Part shown: in pieces, positions 35,302 through 43,734 of the stretch
Layout of the letters: each line of letters starts with the position of its first letter
Numbering within the stretch: the stretch's first letter is position 1
Source of the DNA: Rhodococcus sp. ARC_M6
GTDB lineage: Bacteria > Actinomycetota > Actinomycetes > Mycobacteriales > Mycobacteriaceae
Direction: 5' to 3'
Length of the DNA: 64,000 nucleotides
Assembly: GCF_022810305.1 (NCBI RefSeq)
Contig: NZ_JALGQH010000001.1
Location: forward strand, 434,001 to 498,000
The notes under the pieces: model-generated
Database searches by the model: none
What the model saw: the letters and a program-made list of their open reading frames with translations, nothing else
Told to the model about the DNA's origin: nothing
Program-made: the position numbers and the translations under genes

Positions 35302-36068
35302 GCGTCGGCTCGGGAGTCGCACCGGTACCAGGCCCGGGCATTGCCACCCATCACTGCCGGGAGGTCGTCGCCGACGGCCTCGGCAATCACATCGAGGTCG
35401 TGGCTCTCGAAGGCGCGGCGGGCCCGGGTTCCCGGTAGATCCGTCCCGAACATCAAGGCTTGCGGATTGACCCGGTGGATCTGACGGAGCACGTCGCCGA
35501 CATCGGAGATGGTAGTGCGGCCGAAGCCGGTGGCTTTGACCTTCACACCGCGGTCGACCAGGTTGAGTAGATAGGGGAGCCCCCGCGTCGACATGCCCAG
35601 GTGGTCGATGGCGACGGCGGGCAGTTTCCCGAAGACCGGTTCGAGAGAGAGTAGGAGGGTGGCGTCGACGTAGAACTCGGCGTGCCAGCCGACCAGATCG
35701 AAGGCTCGGTTGGCCAGGTCCGAGAGTTCCCTCAGGTCTGTTGCTCCGCGCCGAAGATTGAATCGGACTGCGCGAACGCCGACAGCGTCGAGCGCAACGA
35801 TCTCCTCGTCGGTGGCGTCGTGTCCGAGTGCGGTGACGCCCACCCATCCCGGGCCGAGTTCGGCGAGTGCGGCCTTCAGATACTCCTGATCGGTGCCCTG
35901 ATAGGACGCGGTGACGACTGCTCCGCCGTCTACTCGGAGACCGTCGAGAGAAGCGACTTTGGACCGGTAATCGGCGACGGTGAAGGGTTGGGGTAGGTAC
36001 CCGTGATTCTCGACCAGCGGGAAGCGCGGATCGATGATGTGAACGTGGGCATCAAACACACCATCCAT
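35205..36068 (-). CDS. Amidohydrolase family TIM-barrel hydrolase (PDC-lactonase-like)
   Basis: A 287-residue amidohydrolase-2 protein. It begins VFDAHVHIIDPRFPLVENHGYLP with the HxH metal site of the fold, then has a strand-end His in AIDHLGMST and the C-terminal Asp in LMFGTDLPG. The overall pattern is closest to 2-pyrone-4,6-dicarboxylate lactonase and related hydrolases of aromatic degradation; the substrate is not certain. The last about 33 residues (Thr/Ser/Pro/Asn-rich) lie antisense to the end of the DUF456 gene and look non-homologous, which suggests a lost stop codon. Confidence 0.75.
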   Translation of the reverse strand: MDGVFDAHVHIIDPRFPLVENHGYLPQPFTVADYRSKVASLDGLRVDGGAVVTASYQGTDQEYLKAALAELGPGWVGVTALGHDATDEEIVALDAVGVRAVRFNLRRGATDLRELSDLANRAFDLVGWHAEFYVDATLLLSLEPVFGKLPAVAIDHLGMSTRGLPYLLNLVDRGVKVKATGFGRTTISDVGDVLRQIHRVNPQALMFGTDLPGTRARRAFESHDLDVIAEAVGDDLPAVMGGNARAWYRCDSRADAQTTTTAPSQSPAATNAPNSSTTMDNPTAFTA

Positions 36069-36100
36069 TTTGCACGCTGCCGATATGACCTTGCACAGAA

Positions 36101-36159
36101 GATCGGCCCGATGTGACGTGAGTCGCTCTGGAGCGAATTTTCGTCATATCGGGCCGATC
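36101..36159 (-). terminator. Long hairpin downstream of ferredoxin-NADP reductase
   Basis: An 18-bp stem, GATCGGCCCGATGTGACG (36101-36118) with its complement at 36142-36159 (one wobble pair), encloses a second TCGCT/AGCGA hairpin. It lies 43 bp beyond the stop of the minus-strand reductase gene and upstream of the amidohydrolase start. Confidence 0.7.
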
Positions 36160-36201
36160 GGTCTGTTTGACCTGCTGTTATGCGGTGTCGGGGTCCGGCA
36201 A

Positions 36202-37596
36202 TTAGGCCCTGTCGGGCTCGGATGCTTTCAGCATGTCGTGACGCTCGACGACCTTGATGCGCTCACGGCCTTCGGGCTCGCCGAGGCTGCGCTCGTGCGC
36301 GTCGAGGCGGTACCAGCCCTGCCACGTCGTGTACGGAACCTGCTTGCCTTCGAGGAATTCGACAACGGCATTCTCGTCGGGGTTTGCGGCGGGGGTGAAG
36401 TTGGCCGAATCCTCGAGGAGGTTGGCGACGGTCTCGTTGGCGTCACCCTTGGTGTGGCCGATGAGGCCGACGGGGCCGCGCTTGATCCAACCGGTGACGT
36501 AGGTGGCCGGCATGAACCGGGCCTCGCCCTCAGCGGTTTCGTCGGCAACAACGCGTCCGGCGTCATTGGGGACGGTGCCGGCCTGGTCGTCGAACGGCAG
36601 TTGCGTGACGTTCTGCGAGAGGTAACCGACAGCGCGGTAGACGGCCTGGACATCCCAGTCCTTGTAGGTGCCGGTGCCCTTGACGTTTCCGGTGCCGTCG
36701 AGCGCGGTGCGCTCGGTGCGAAGGCCGACGACCTTGCCGTCTTCGCCCAGAATCTCGGTGGGAGATTCGAAGAAGTGCAGGAACAGTTTGTGCGGGCGGT
36801 TTCCGACGTCACGAATTGCCCAGTCCTGCAAGGTGTTCGAAACCATGTCGACCTGCTTGGAGTTACGGCGAGCCTGCTCGGAACCCTCGTCGTAGTCGAT
36901 GTCCTCGGGGTCGACGATGACCTCGATGGTGGGGGAATGATCGAGTTCACGCAGTTCGAGGGGTGTGAACTTCGCCTGGGCGGGGCCGCGTCGTCCGAAG
37001 ACGTGGACCTCGATGGCCTTGTTGTTCTTGAGGCCCTCGTAGACGTTGGCGGGGATCTCGGTGGGGAGAAGTTCGTCGCCGGTCTTCGCGAGGACTCGGG
37101 CGATGTCGAGGGCGACGTTGCCGACGCCGAGGACTGCGACCTTCTCGGCGTCGAGCGGCCATTCACGCGGGACGTCGGGGTGGCCGTCGTACCAGGAGAC
37201 GAAGTCGGCGGCGCCGTAGCTACCGTCGAGGTCGATGCCGGGGATGCCGAGCGCGCGGTCGGCGTTGGCGCCGGTGGAGAAGATGACGGCGTCGTAGAAC
37301 GACTGCAGGTCATCGAGGGTGATGTCGGTGCCGTAGTCGATGTTGCCGAGGAGGCGGACCTGCGGCTTGTCGAGGACCTTGTGCAGGGCGGTGATGATGC
37401 CCTTGATACGCGGGTGGTCCGGGGCGACGCCGTAGCGGATGAGTCCGAAGGGCGCGGGCATGCGCTCGAAGAGGTCGATGCTGACGCCGCGGCCGGAGAC
37501 TGCGGTGTCGGACTTCATGAGTGCGTCGGCTGCGTAGATGCCGGCGGGGCCGGCGCCGACGATCGCGACCCGGAGTGGGCGATTGGAGTCAGTCAT
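36202..37596 (-). CDS. fprA: Ferredoxin/adrenodoxin-type NADP reductase (FprA-like)
   Basis: A 464-residue FAD enzyme that passes electrons between NADPH and ferredoxins, for example to cytochrome P450s. Seen directly: FAD motif VAIVGAGPAGIYAADAL, the FGLIRYGVAPDHPRIK segment typical of adrenodoxin reductase, NADP motif VAVLGVGNVALDIARVL and HVFGRRGPAQAKFTPLELREL, and the ATYVTGWIKRGPVGLIGHTKGDA C-terminal FAD contact. ATG 37596 fits the mycobacterial FprA start; the further upstream ATG overlaps the IdeR-like box. That box 50 bp upstream predicts iron control. A long terminator hairpin follows. Confidence 0.92.
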   Translation of the reverse strand: MTDSNRPLRVAIVGAGPAGIYAADALMKSDTAVSGRGVSIDLFERMPAPFGLIRYGVAPDHPRIKGIITALHKVLDKPQVRLLGNIDYGTDITLDDLQSFYDAVIFSTGANADRALGIPGIDLDGSYGAADFVSWYDGHPDVPREWPLDAEKVAVLGVGNVALDIARVLAKTGDELLPTEIPANVYEGLKNNKAIEVHVFGRRGPAQAKFTPLELRELDHSPTIEVIVDPEDIDYDEGSEQARRNSKQVDMVSNTLQDWAIRDVGNRPHKLFLHFFESPTEILGEDGKVVGLRTERTALDGTGNVKGTGTYKDWDVQAVYRAVGYLSQNVTQLPFDDQAGTVPNDAGRVVADETAEGEARFMPATYVTGWIKRGPVGLIGHTKGDANETVANLLEDSANFTPAANPDENAVVEFLEGKQVPYTTWQGWYRLDAHERSLGEPEGRERIKVVERHDMLKASEPDRA

Positions 37597-37645
37597 CTGT
37601 AGACAGCTACCTTCTTCGAAGTTCGGACAACGTATCGACAATAAA

Positions 37646-37664
37646 TCAATTTAGCCGAACCTAA
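37646..37664 (-). promoter_or_regulatory. IdeR/DtxR-like iron box upstream of fprA
   Basis: On the minus strand the site reads TTAGGTTCGGCTAAATTGA, which matches 15 of 19 positions of the DtxR/IdeR consensus TTAGGTTAGGCTAACCTAA. Its near end is 50 bp from the fprA start, a typical repressor position. Confidence 0.65.
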
Positions 37665-37825
37665 GCGCAGTGTCGTGATTGCGGCTCGACCGGTTCACAC
37701 TCCCACTCGAAGCGGCGTGGGTAAACCTTTTCTTTCTTCCCATTCTTCCGCGGTGAGGGAGCAGAAGGGTAGGGGGCCGCTCCTTGGCAGGCCACAAGCT
37801 GTGGTTGTGGGGGAGTATTGGTTCC

Positions 37826-38251
37826 ATGAGTGACCAGCTACGCGATTCCGACAACTCCGAAAACAAGACAGCCTCAGCCGGACCGTTTCTCCTGGCAGTG
37901 GCAATCGTTGCGCTGATCCTCGGAGGCATCTTCGTTGCGTCCGCGATGTCACCGGCCGAGGACAACGTCACCGAAACCGATCGGATCTCCCGTACCGTCG
38001 CGGACTACGTTGCCGCGCACAACAAGAACGACACCAAGACTCTGCAGAGTCTGACCTGCGCGAACTTCGACAAGCAGAGCGACGCGCTCGCAGCTGCGAA
38101 CGGCGAGGTCGAGCTGGCCGGCGTCGACAATCCCGTAGTGACCGGTGACCGCGCCCAAGCCGATGTCAGGCTCTCCGGCGGCGGGCTGGGAAACAAGGTC
38201 GAGGCCTGGACATTCACGCGCGACGGTGAAGGTTGGGACGTCTGCAGCTGA
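37826..38251 (+). CDS. Small membrane-anchored protein, paralogue of the Rv0361-like protein
   Basis: A 141-residue protein with a short charged N-terminus, one membrane helix (GPFLLAVAIVALILGGIFVAS) and an about 90-residue extracytoplasmic domain. The domain pattern (VADYVAAHNKNDTKTLQSLTCANF ... AWTFTRDGEGWDVCS) parallels the C-terminal domain of the protein at 8702-9406, including the paired cysteines and the final W-x-V-C. This suggests the same NTF2-like fold and a disulfide. Function unknown. ATG 37826 is preferred over the upstream ATG because the extra 14 residues are outside the family pattern. Confidence 0.75.
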   Translation: MSDQLRDSDNSENKTASAGPFLLAVAIVALILGGIFVASAMSPAEDNVTETDRISRTVADYVAAHNKNDTKTLQSLTCANFDKQSDALAAANGEVELAGVDNPVVTGDRAQADVRLSGGGLGNKVEAWTFTRDGEGWDVCS

Positions 38252-38305
38252 CCGTCCACGGTGGTGCTCGGGGCGGTGCGGTGAAAATGGCGATGCTGTG
38301 AAAAC

Positions 38306-38734
38306 ATGGACGACGTGAGTTACGCAGGCGATCTGACGCCGGAGCAAGCCTGGGCGCTGCTCCGCGAAAACCCCGACGCAGTGCTGGTCGACGTGCGGAC
38401 CGACGCGGAGTGGAAGTATGTCGGTATCCCCGATGTCACGTCCCTCGGCAAGTCGGCTGTGATGATCGAATGGGTGAGCTACCCGAACGGCACACGCAAC
38501 GACAATTTTGTCGACCAGTTGAAGGAATCCGGCATCGTTTCCGGTTCCGACAATCCCGTGATATTCCTCTGCCGATCCGGACAGCGGTCCATCGGCGCAG
38601 CAGAAATCGCGACAGCGGCGGGCATCGGTCCGTCGTACAACGTGCTCGACGGATTCGAAGGCGCCTTGGATGCCGACGGACACCGCGGAGTTGTAGGTTG
38701 GCGGGCCCTCGGCTTGCCGTGGAGGCAGCAGTGA
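38306..38734 (+). CDS. Rhodanese-like sulfurtransferase domain protein
   Basis: A 142-residue single-domain rhodanese. VLVDVRTDAEWKYVGIPD is the N-terminal CH2A-type motif, and the active-site loop is FLCRSGQRS with the persulfide-forming Cys (about residue 94). It probably hands sulfane sulfur to the neighbouring homoserine sulfhydrylase or handles cyanide/thiosulfate. Its TGA overlaps the GTG of metZ (GTGA), and the pair matches Rv0390-Rv0391. Confidence 0.9.
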   Translation: MDDVSYAGDLTPEQAWALLRENPDAVLVDVRTDAEWKYVGIPDVTSLGKSAVMIEWVSYPNGTRNDNFVDQLKESGIVSGSDNPVIFLCRSGQRSIGAAEIATAAGIGPSYNVLDGFEGALDADGHRGVVGWRALGLPWRQQ

Positions 38735-39954
38735 GCGGAATTCCTCAGGGCGGCGCATTTCAGCGGGCGTTGCCGGACGATGTAGGCCTCGGCACGCTCG
38801 GTGTTCGCGGCGGACTGATGCGAACGGGCTTCGAGGAAACCTCCGAAGCGTTGTTCCTCAACTCCGGATTCGTCTACGAGAGTGCAGAAGCCGCCGAACA
38901 AGCCTTCACCGGTGAGGTAGACCATTTTGTCTACTCCCGCTACGGCAATCCGACGGTCAAGATGTTCGAAGAGCGTTTGCGTCTCATCGAAGGTGCAGAA
39001 GCGTGCTTTGCGACAGCCAGCGGAATGTCCGCCGTATTCACGGCTTTGGGCGCGTTGCTGGCCAACGGCGACCGTTTGGTTGCCGCGCGCAGCCTCTTCG
39101 GCTCGTGCTTCGTGGTGTGCAACGAAATCCTCCCGCGTTGGGGCGTCGACGTCGTTTTTGTCGACGGTGAAGACAACGCGCAGTGGGAAGAAGCGCTGTC
39201 CGTGCCCACTACCGCGGTGTTCTTCGAAACGCCGTCCAACCCCATGCAGTCTTTGGTGGACGTACGACGCGTATCCGAACTTGCGCATGCAGCCGGTGCA
39301 AAGGTGGTGCTGGACAACGTCTTCGCGACGCCGCTCCTGCAGCGCAGCCTCGAATTGGGTGCCGACGTCGTTGTGTACTCCGGCACCAAGCACATCGACG
39401 GTCAGGGCCGCGTGCTCGGTGGCGCGATTCTCGGTACCGAGGAATACATCAGCGGTCCTGTCCGAGAATTGATGCGGCACACCGGTCCTGCGCTCAGTCC
39501 GTTCAATGCCTGGACGTTGCTCAAGGGCCTCGAGACCATGCCGGTACGTTTGCGGCACTCCGTGGCCTCGGCCCTCGAGATCGCAGAAATGCTTGAAGCG
39601 CACCCCGGCGTCAAGTGGGTCAAGTACCCGTACTTGAAGTCGCATCCGCAGTACGAGCTCGCGCAGTCTCAAATGAGCGGCGGCGGAACGGTTGTCACGT
39701 TCGAGCTCAACGCTCCCGGCGGTGACGGCAAGAAGCGCGCGTTCGAGGTGCTCAACGGTCTACGGGTCATCGACATCTCCAACAACCTGGGTGACTCCAA
39801 GTCGCTGATCACTCACCCCGCCACCACCACTCACCGGGCTATGGGCCCGGAAGGCCGTGCAGCAGTGGGTATTACCGACGGTGTTGTACGACTGTCCGTG
39901 GGCCTCGAAGATACGGTGGATTTGCTTGCCGATCTGAAGCGTGCTCTGGGATAA
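38731..39954 (+). CDS. metZ: O-succinylhomoserine sulfhydrylase
   Basis: A PLP enzyme that makes homocysteine directly from O-succinylhomoserine and sulfide, in methionine synthesis. The 407-residue protein has the Cys/Met-metabolism family features: YSRYGNPTVKMFEERLRLIEGAEACFATASGMSA, ETPSNPMQ, VVLDNVFATPLLQ and the PLP lysine in VVYSGTKHIDGQGR, then GDSKSLITHPATTTHRAM near the C-terminus. GTG 38731 is preceded by GGAGG and overlaps the rhodanese stop, so the two are coupled. It ends in a strong terminator. Confidence 0.95.
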   Translation: MSGIPQGGAFQRALPDDVGLGTLGVRGGLMRTGFEETSEALFLNSGFVYESAEAAEQAFTGEVDHFVYSRYGNPTVKMFEERLRLIEGAEACFATASGMSAVFTALGALLANGDRLVAARSLFGSCFVVCNEILPRWGVDVVFVDGEDNAQWEEALSVPTTAVFFETPSNPMQSLVDVRRVSELAHAAGAKVVLDNVFATPLLQRSLELGADVVVYSGTKHIDGQGRVLGGAILGTEEYISGPVRELMRHTGPALSPFNAWTLLKGLETMPVRLRHSVASALEIAEMLEAHPGVKWVKYPYLKSHPQYELAQSQMSGGGTVVTFELNAPGGDGKKRAFEVLNGLRVIDISNNLGDSKSLITHPATTTHRAMGPEGRAAVGITDGVVRLSVGLEDTVDLLADLKRALG

Positions 39955-39974
39955 GTTTCCAGATTTCACAACTT

Positions 39975-40013
39975 CGCCCGCCCGGGAAGTTCTCTCGGGC
40001 GGGCGGAGTTTTT
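39975..40013. terminator. Intrinsic terminator of metZ
   Basis: CGCCCGCCCG (39975-39984) pairs with CGGGCGGGCG (39996-40005) and is followed by GAGTTTTT. It lies between the convergent metZ and phoD genes. Confidence 0.88.
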
Positions 40014-40031
40014 CGGATTGCACGGCTTCGA

Positions 40032-41801
40032 TTACACGTCTTCGATCACTGACTGACCAGTCGGCGTCCGCACTGTCTTCGACGTCGTCACGCCCGCATT
40101 GGGGTCCGACTTGTCGACAGATCGGAACTGCATTCGCGCCTCGTTCTGGTCACACGAGAGGACGCCGTAGCCGTGGCTGACCATGTCGACATGCTTGACA
40201 TGCGGGTTCTTGGCCCGCCGGCTGATCTCCTCGGCACGCGCACCCGGGATGTTGCCGCCGCTGCTACTGCCGGTCGCGCCGCCGTCCCCGGTATTCGGGG
40301 AAGTGACTGACGGAACGACGAACTCGACGCCCGCACGCTGGGTCCCCGGCGGGTTCCCCTGGTCGCCGCTGAGCGTGCCCGGCGCGAACCCGGTGTCCCA
40401 GAGCTCGCCGGCCCACCCGTCATGGTCGTCGCCGGTGACCAGCACCAGATTCTCGACCGACTGGGCGGCGGCAGACAGGATCTCGGTTCGCTCGGCGCCG
40501 TACCCGTCCCAGGTGTCGTAGTAGCCGCGGGCGCCGTCGTCCTGGGTCACCATGCCCATCATCATGCTGGCGTTCGCAATGACCTTCCACTGCGCGTCGG
40601 ACTGGGCCAGGCCATTGATCAGCCAACTCTTCTGCGTCGCGCCCAACATGGTCCGGCCCGGAGCGTCGGCGTGCGGGGAGACGGTGTGGTCCACGTCGCC
40701 ATCCGGTTGCACGTCGCGGTACTGCCGACTGTCCGGCGCGAACAGTTCCACCGTCTTGCCTACCCGCAGCGAGCGGTACGTCCGCAGTGGGTCGTCGGAG
40801 AAGCGCGGCACCGGCATGTGCTCGAACCACGACTGCCACGCCCACTGCTTCTTCTGCTGGAAGCCGAGCGCGGTATCGATCGGTGCGATCACCGGGAAGG
40901 TCCAGCCGTCCTGGCTGTAGTTATTGCGGAACTCGTGGTCGTCCCAGATCGGGATGAAGGCATGCTGGCTGTGCATCAGCTGCAGGTCCGAGTCCGTGCG
41001 GTACATGCGGTACTTCTCGCGCATACCCTCGAGGTTCTGCGGGAACGGGTTGGTGTCAAGGCCACGAACACCCGCCCCGGTGAACTCGTACACGTAGTCG
41101 CCGAGGCATACGACGAAGTCGAGGTCCTCCGCGGCGAGGTGCCGGTGCGCGCTGTAGTAACCCGTCTCATAGCCCTGGCAGGTGAACCAGCCGATGCGGA
41201 CCGGCTCGTTGGAATCGGCGGGCCGCAGCGTCCGGAAGCGACCGACCGGCGACTCGTTTCCGTCGCCGCGGAACTGGTAGTAGTAGGTCTCGCCCGGGGT
41301 CAGCCCGTTGGCGTCGAAATGCACTGTGCCGTCGGCATCTTCGCGAACCTGCACGCGCTCGGCGAGTACCGGGCTGGACAGGTCCTCACGGGTGGACACG
41401 ATCAATGCAAGTTCGCCGCCGGCTGCGCTACTGCCGGCACTGCCTAAGCTGCCGGTGCTGCTGCCTAAGCTGCCCAAGCTGCCGGAACTACTGCCCAAGC
41501 TGCCGGAACTACTGCCCAAGCTGCCGGAACTACTTCCCAGGCTGCCGGAACTGCTCCCCACGCTGCCGGTGCCGGAAGCACCGCCGACCCGCGTCCAGAG
41601 TGTCGCGCCATCGGTACGGGGCACGCCGGCCATGACGCCGTTGCCGAATTCAGGGTTGCGGATCAACCCCGCTACAGTGTCCGGCGCCTGGCGCAGAACG
41701 GGGGTGGCGTGCGCGGTGGCGGGCAGCAAGCTGGCGCTACCGAGTGCGGCTAGGCCGGCCAGGACGGCGCGACGGGAGACATTGCGGGGAGGAACTGACA
41801 C
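40032..41801 (-). CDS. phoD: PhoD-family alkaline phosphatase/phosphodiesterase, Tat-exported
   Basis: A 589-residue secreted metallophosphatase that releases phosphate from phospho-mono- or diesters. The N-terminus has a twin-arginine signal, NVSRRAVLAGLAALGSASLL, with a likely cleavage after AHA. The catalytic domain shows FVVCLGDYVYEF, PIWDDHEFRNNY, ANASMMMGM and the VLVTGDDHDGW metal-ligand block. Unusually, residues about 76-128 are a Ser/Gly/Leu repeat insertion (units SSSGSLG) within the N-terminal Fn3-like domain, encoded by 21-bp tandem repeats. The upstream region has the palindrome ATTTGTTGGACAAAT (41858-41872), a possible operator. Confidence 0.9.
   Translation of the reverse strand: MSVPPRNVSRRAVLAGLAALGSASLLPATAHATPVLRQAPDTVAGLIRNPEFGNGVMAGVPRTDGATLWTRVGGASGTGSVGSSSGSLGSSSGSLGSSSGSLGSSSGSLGSLGSSTGSLGSAGSSAAGGELALIVSTREDLSSPVLAERVQVREDADGTVHFDANGLTPGETYYYQFRGDGNESPVGRFRTLRPADSNEPVRIGWFTCQGYETGYYSAHRHLAAEDLDFVVCLGDYVYEFTGAGVRGLDTNPFPQNLEGMREKYRMYRTDSDLQLMHSQHAFIPIWDDHEFRNNYSQDGWTFPVIAPIDTALGFQQKKQWAWQSWFEHMPVPRFSDDPLRTYRSLRVGKTVELFAPDSRQYRDVQPDGDVDHTVSPHADAPGRTMLGATQKSWLINGLAQSDAQWKVIANASMMMGMVTQDDGARGYYDTWDGYGAERTEILSAAAQSVENLVLVTGDDHDGWAGELWDTGFAPGTLSGDQGNPPGTQRAGVEFVVPSVTSPNTGDGGATGSSSGGNIPGARAEEISRRAKNPHVKHVDMVSHGYGVLSCDQNEARMQFRSVDKSDPNAGVTTSKTVRTPTGQSVIEDV
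41418..41576 (-). repeat. 21-bp tandem repeats inside phoD
   Basis: On the plus strand units starting CTGCCGGAACTACTGCCCAA occupy 41479-41499 and 41500-41520 (identical), with variants at 41521-41541 and 41542-41562 and degenerate flanks. They keep the reading frame and encode the SSSGSLG repeats. Confidence 0.85.
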
Positions 41802-41906
41802 GAGCCACCTCGGATGCGTAGGGGATTGACATTCAAGACCCTAGACGCTGAAATCCGATTTGTTGGACAAATGTTCATCTAACTGAGGTGGCAAAGATCC
41901 CCAGGA

Positions 41907-42725
41907 TCAGGAATTGTTCGTGGCCTCGCGGAACGGATCCGTCGTAGTTCCGACGAGGTCGGCCACAGATTCCAGCACGATGGTGGGCCGGTACGGAAAA
42001 AGTTCCACGGAAGCTCGCGTGGAAATCCCGGTCATCACAAGAATCGTCTGCAGTCCGGCTTCCAGACCGCACACGATGTCGGTGTCCATCCGGTCGCCGA
42101 TCATCAGGGTATTGGCGGAATGGGCACCGATTGCCCGCAGTGCGGACCGCATCATGAGGGCGTTCGGCTTACCGACGTAGTACGGTTCGCGTCCCGTGGC
42201 CTTGGTGATGAGGGCTGCGACGGAACCTGTGGCCGGGAGGGAACCGTCGCGTGAGGGTCCGGTGGCGTCGGGATTGGTGGCGATAAATCGTGAACCTCGC
42301 TCGACCAGCCTGATGGCAGTGGTGATCGCCTCGAACGAATAGGTACGCGTCTCACCCAGCACGACGTAATCGGGATCGCTGTCGGTCAGGACATATCCGA
42401 TGTCGTGGAGGGCTGTCGTCAAACCGGATTCGCCGACGACATACGCACTGCCGTGAGGTCGCTGGTTGCCGAGGAATGTGGCCGTCGCAAGTGCCGATGT
42501 CCAGATCGACTTCTCGGGGATGTCGAGGCCGGAATTGAGCAAGCGGGCGCGCAGGTCTCGCGGTGTCCGGATGGAATTGTTGGTGAGCACCATGTACGGA
42601 ATCTCGTTTGACGCCAACTCCGCGAGGAAGACATCCGCACCGGGCACCAAGTGCTCTTCGTGAACAAGAACTCCGTCCATGTCCATCAGGTAAGTCCACT
42701 GGGTTTGATCCGCGGTCTTGGTCAT
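41907..42725 (-). CDS. NagD-like HAD-IIA hydrolase
   Basis: A 272-residue HAD phosphatase of the C2-cap type. Motif I is YLMDMDGVLVHEE, motif II is VLTNNSIRT, the lysine is in YYVGKPNALMMRSAL and motif IV is MIGDRMDTDIVCGLEAGL. NagD-type enzymes dephosphorylate nucleoside monophosphates or sugar phosphates. It lies 37 nt downstream of a TauE/SafE permease gene in the same orientation and may share its transcript. Confidence 0.88.
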   Translation of the reverse strand: MTKTADQTQWTYLMDMDGVLVHEEHLVPGADVFLAELASNEIPYMVLTNNSIRTPRDLRARLLNSGLDIPEKSIWTSALATATFLGNQRPHGSAYVVGESGLTTALHDIGYVLTDSDPDYVVLGETRTYSFEAITTAIRLVERGSRFIATNPDATGPSRDGSLPATGSVAALITKATGREPYYVGKPNALMMRSALRAIGAHSANTLMIGDRMDTDIVCGLEAGLQTILVMTGISTRASVELFPYRPTIVLESVADLVGTTTDPFREATNNS

Positions 42726-42762
42726 ATCTCCAGTATGTGGGAACGGCGACCGAAGTGGGCAG

Positions 42763-43530
42763 TTAAGCGAGCAAACGCCACAGACCGATCAAGCCGACGA
42801 CGACGATGGTGCCGCGCAACGCGGTCGGTGAGAGTCGACGACCGTAGCGGGCTCCGAGCACACCTCCGACGAGCGAGCCCACGGCAATCAATCCTGCAGC
42901 GGCCCAGTTGATTTGATCGAACCGCAGGGTTGTGTACATGACGGCTGCGACAATATTGACGATCAGTGCGAGTAGGTTTTTGGCGCCGTTCATTCGCTGC
43001 AGGGTTTCGGGGAGGATGGCACCCATCACCCCGATCAACAGAATGCCCTGCGCGGCGGTGAAATAGCCGCCGTAGATACCGACCGCAAACGTTCCGCCGG
43101 TCAGAAGCATCAACCGTGTGGGAGACAGTTCCATTTCGGTGGTGGAGCGCTTCTTCGCCCACGCCTGGATGCGAGGCTGAAGCACCACGAGCGCCAGGGC
43201 AAGAATGAGCAAGATCGGCACAATTGTTTCGAACAGCTTCTCGGGGAGATGCAGAAGCAGCCACGATCCCAGAACAGCACCCGCGAACGACGCCGGGATC
43301 TGCCAGCGAAGCCGATCCCACTGCCCGGAGAGTTCGCGTCGATACCCCCAGGTTCCCGACACCCCGCCGGCAACAAGTCCGACGGCATTGGACATCGTCG
43401 CCGTCACCGGAGGCATGCCGAACGCGACGAGCGTCGGGAAGGTGATCAGGGTTCCGCTGCCCACGACGGCGTTGATTGCGCCCGCGCCTACGCCGGCCAG
43501 CAGAATGATAAATGCGTCGAGTCCACTCAC
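42763..43530 (-). CDS. TSUP (TauE/SafE) family permease
   Basis: A 255-residue membrane protein with seven to eight helices. It begins GLDAFIILLAGVGAGAINAVVGSGTLITFPTL, the repeat-unit signature of the family (GxGAGxxxxxxG/SGG), and a second copy begins GGTFAVGIYGGYFTAAQGILL. TSUP members move sulfite, taurine/sulfonates or sulfur-containing anions across the membrane. That fits the adjacent sulfur-controlled operons, whose first promoter starts 170 bp away on the other strand. GTG 43530 is used; the 56-residue upstream extension is not hydrophobic and crosses the divergent control region. Confidence 0.82.
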   Translation of the reverse strand: MSGLDAFIILLAGVGAGAINAVVGSGTLITFPTLVAFGMPPVTATMSNAVGLVAGGVSGTWGYRRELSGQWDRLRWQIPASFAGAVLGSWLLLHLPEKLFETIVPILLILALALVVLQPRIQAWAKKRSTTEMELSPTRLMLLTGGTFAVGIYGGYFTAAQGILLIGVMGAILPETLQRMNGAKNLLALIVNIVAAVMYTTLRFDQINWAAAGLIAVGSLVGGVLGARYGRRLSPTALRGTIVVVGLIGLWRLLA

Positions 43531-43698
43531 GTTGCAGACGGTACGGCAGGGCTGATCGAGGACCGTTCGGTGGCTCGGTACCGCAGTTTCGGCTCTTCCA
43601 TTCAACACCGTGTTTTGATCTTCGGACAGTGTTGAAATCAGCGCGAATTCAACCCCTGATCGACAGCATTTCCCTTGCAACGCAGGGAAATACGACAT

Positions 43699-43727
43699 TT
43701 GACGACAGAGAATTCTGCGTCTAGTCT
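43699..43727 (+). promoter_or_regulatory. Promoter of sulfur operon 1
   Basis: TTGACG (43699-43704), 17 bp, TAGTCT (43722-43727). The predicted start near 43734 coincides with the first base of the S-box-like RNA. Confidence 0.7.
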
Positions 43728-43734
43728 TTGCTCA

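Noticed and set aside
36070..37602. 510-codon open frame on the plus strand
   Set aside because: It is antisense to the ferredoxin-NADP reductase gene, whose FAD and NADP motifs are unmistakable; the plus-strand product has the Val/Asp/Gly-rich look of antisense frames in high-GC DNA.
40422..41447. 341-codon plus-strand frame over phoD
   Set aside because: Antisense to the catalytic part of PhoD and without domain features.
41418..41576. CRISPR-like repeat
   Set aside because: In-frame coding repeat within phoD, no spacers.
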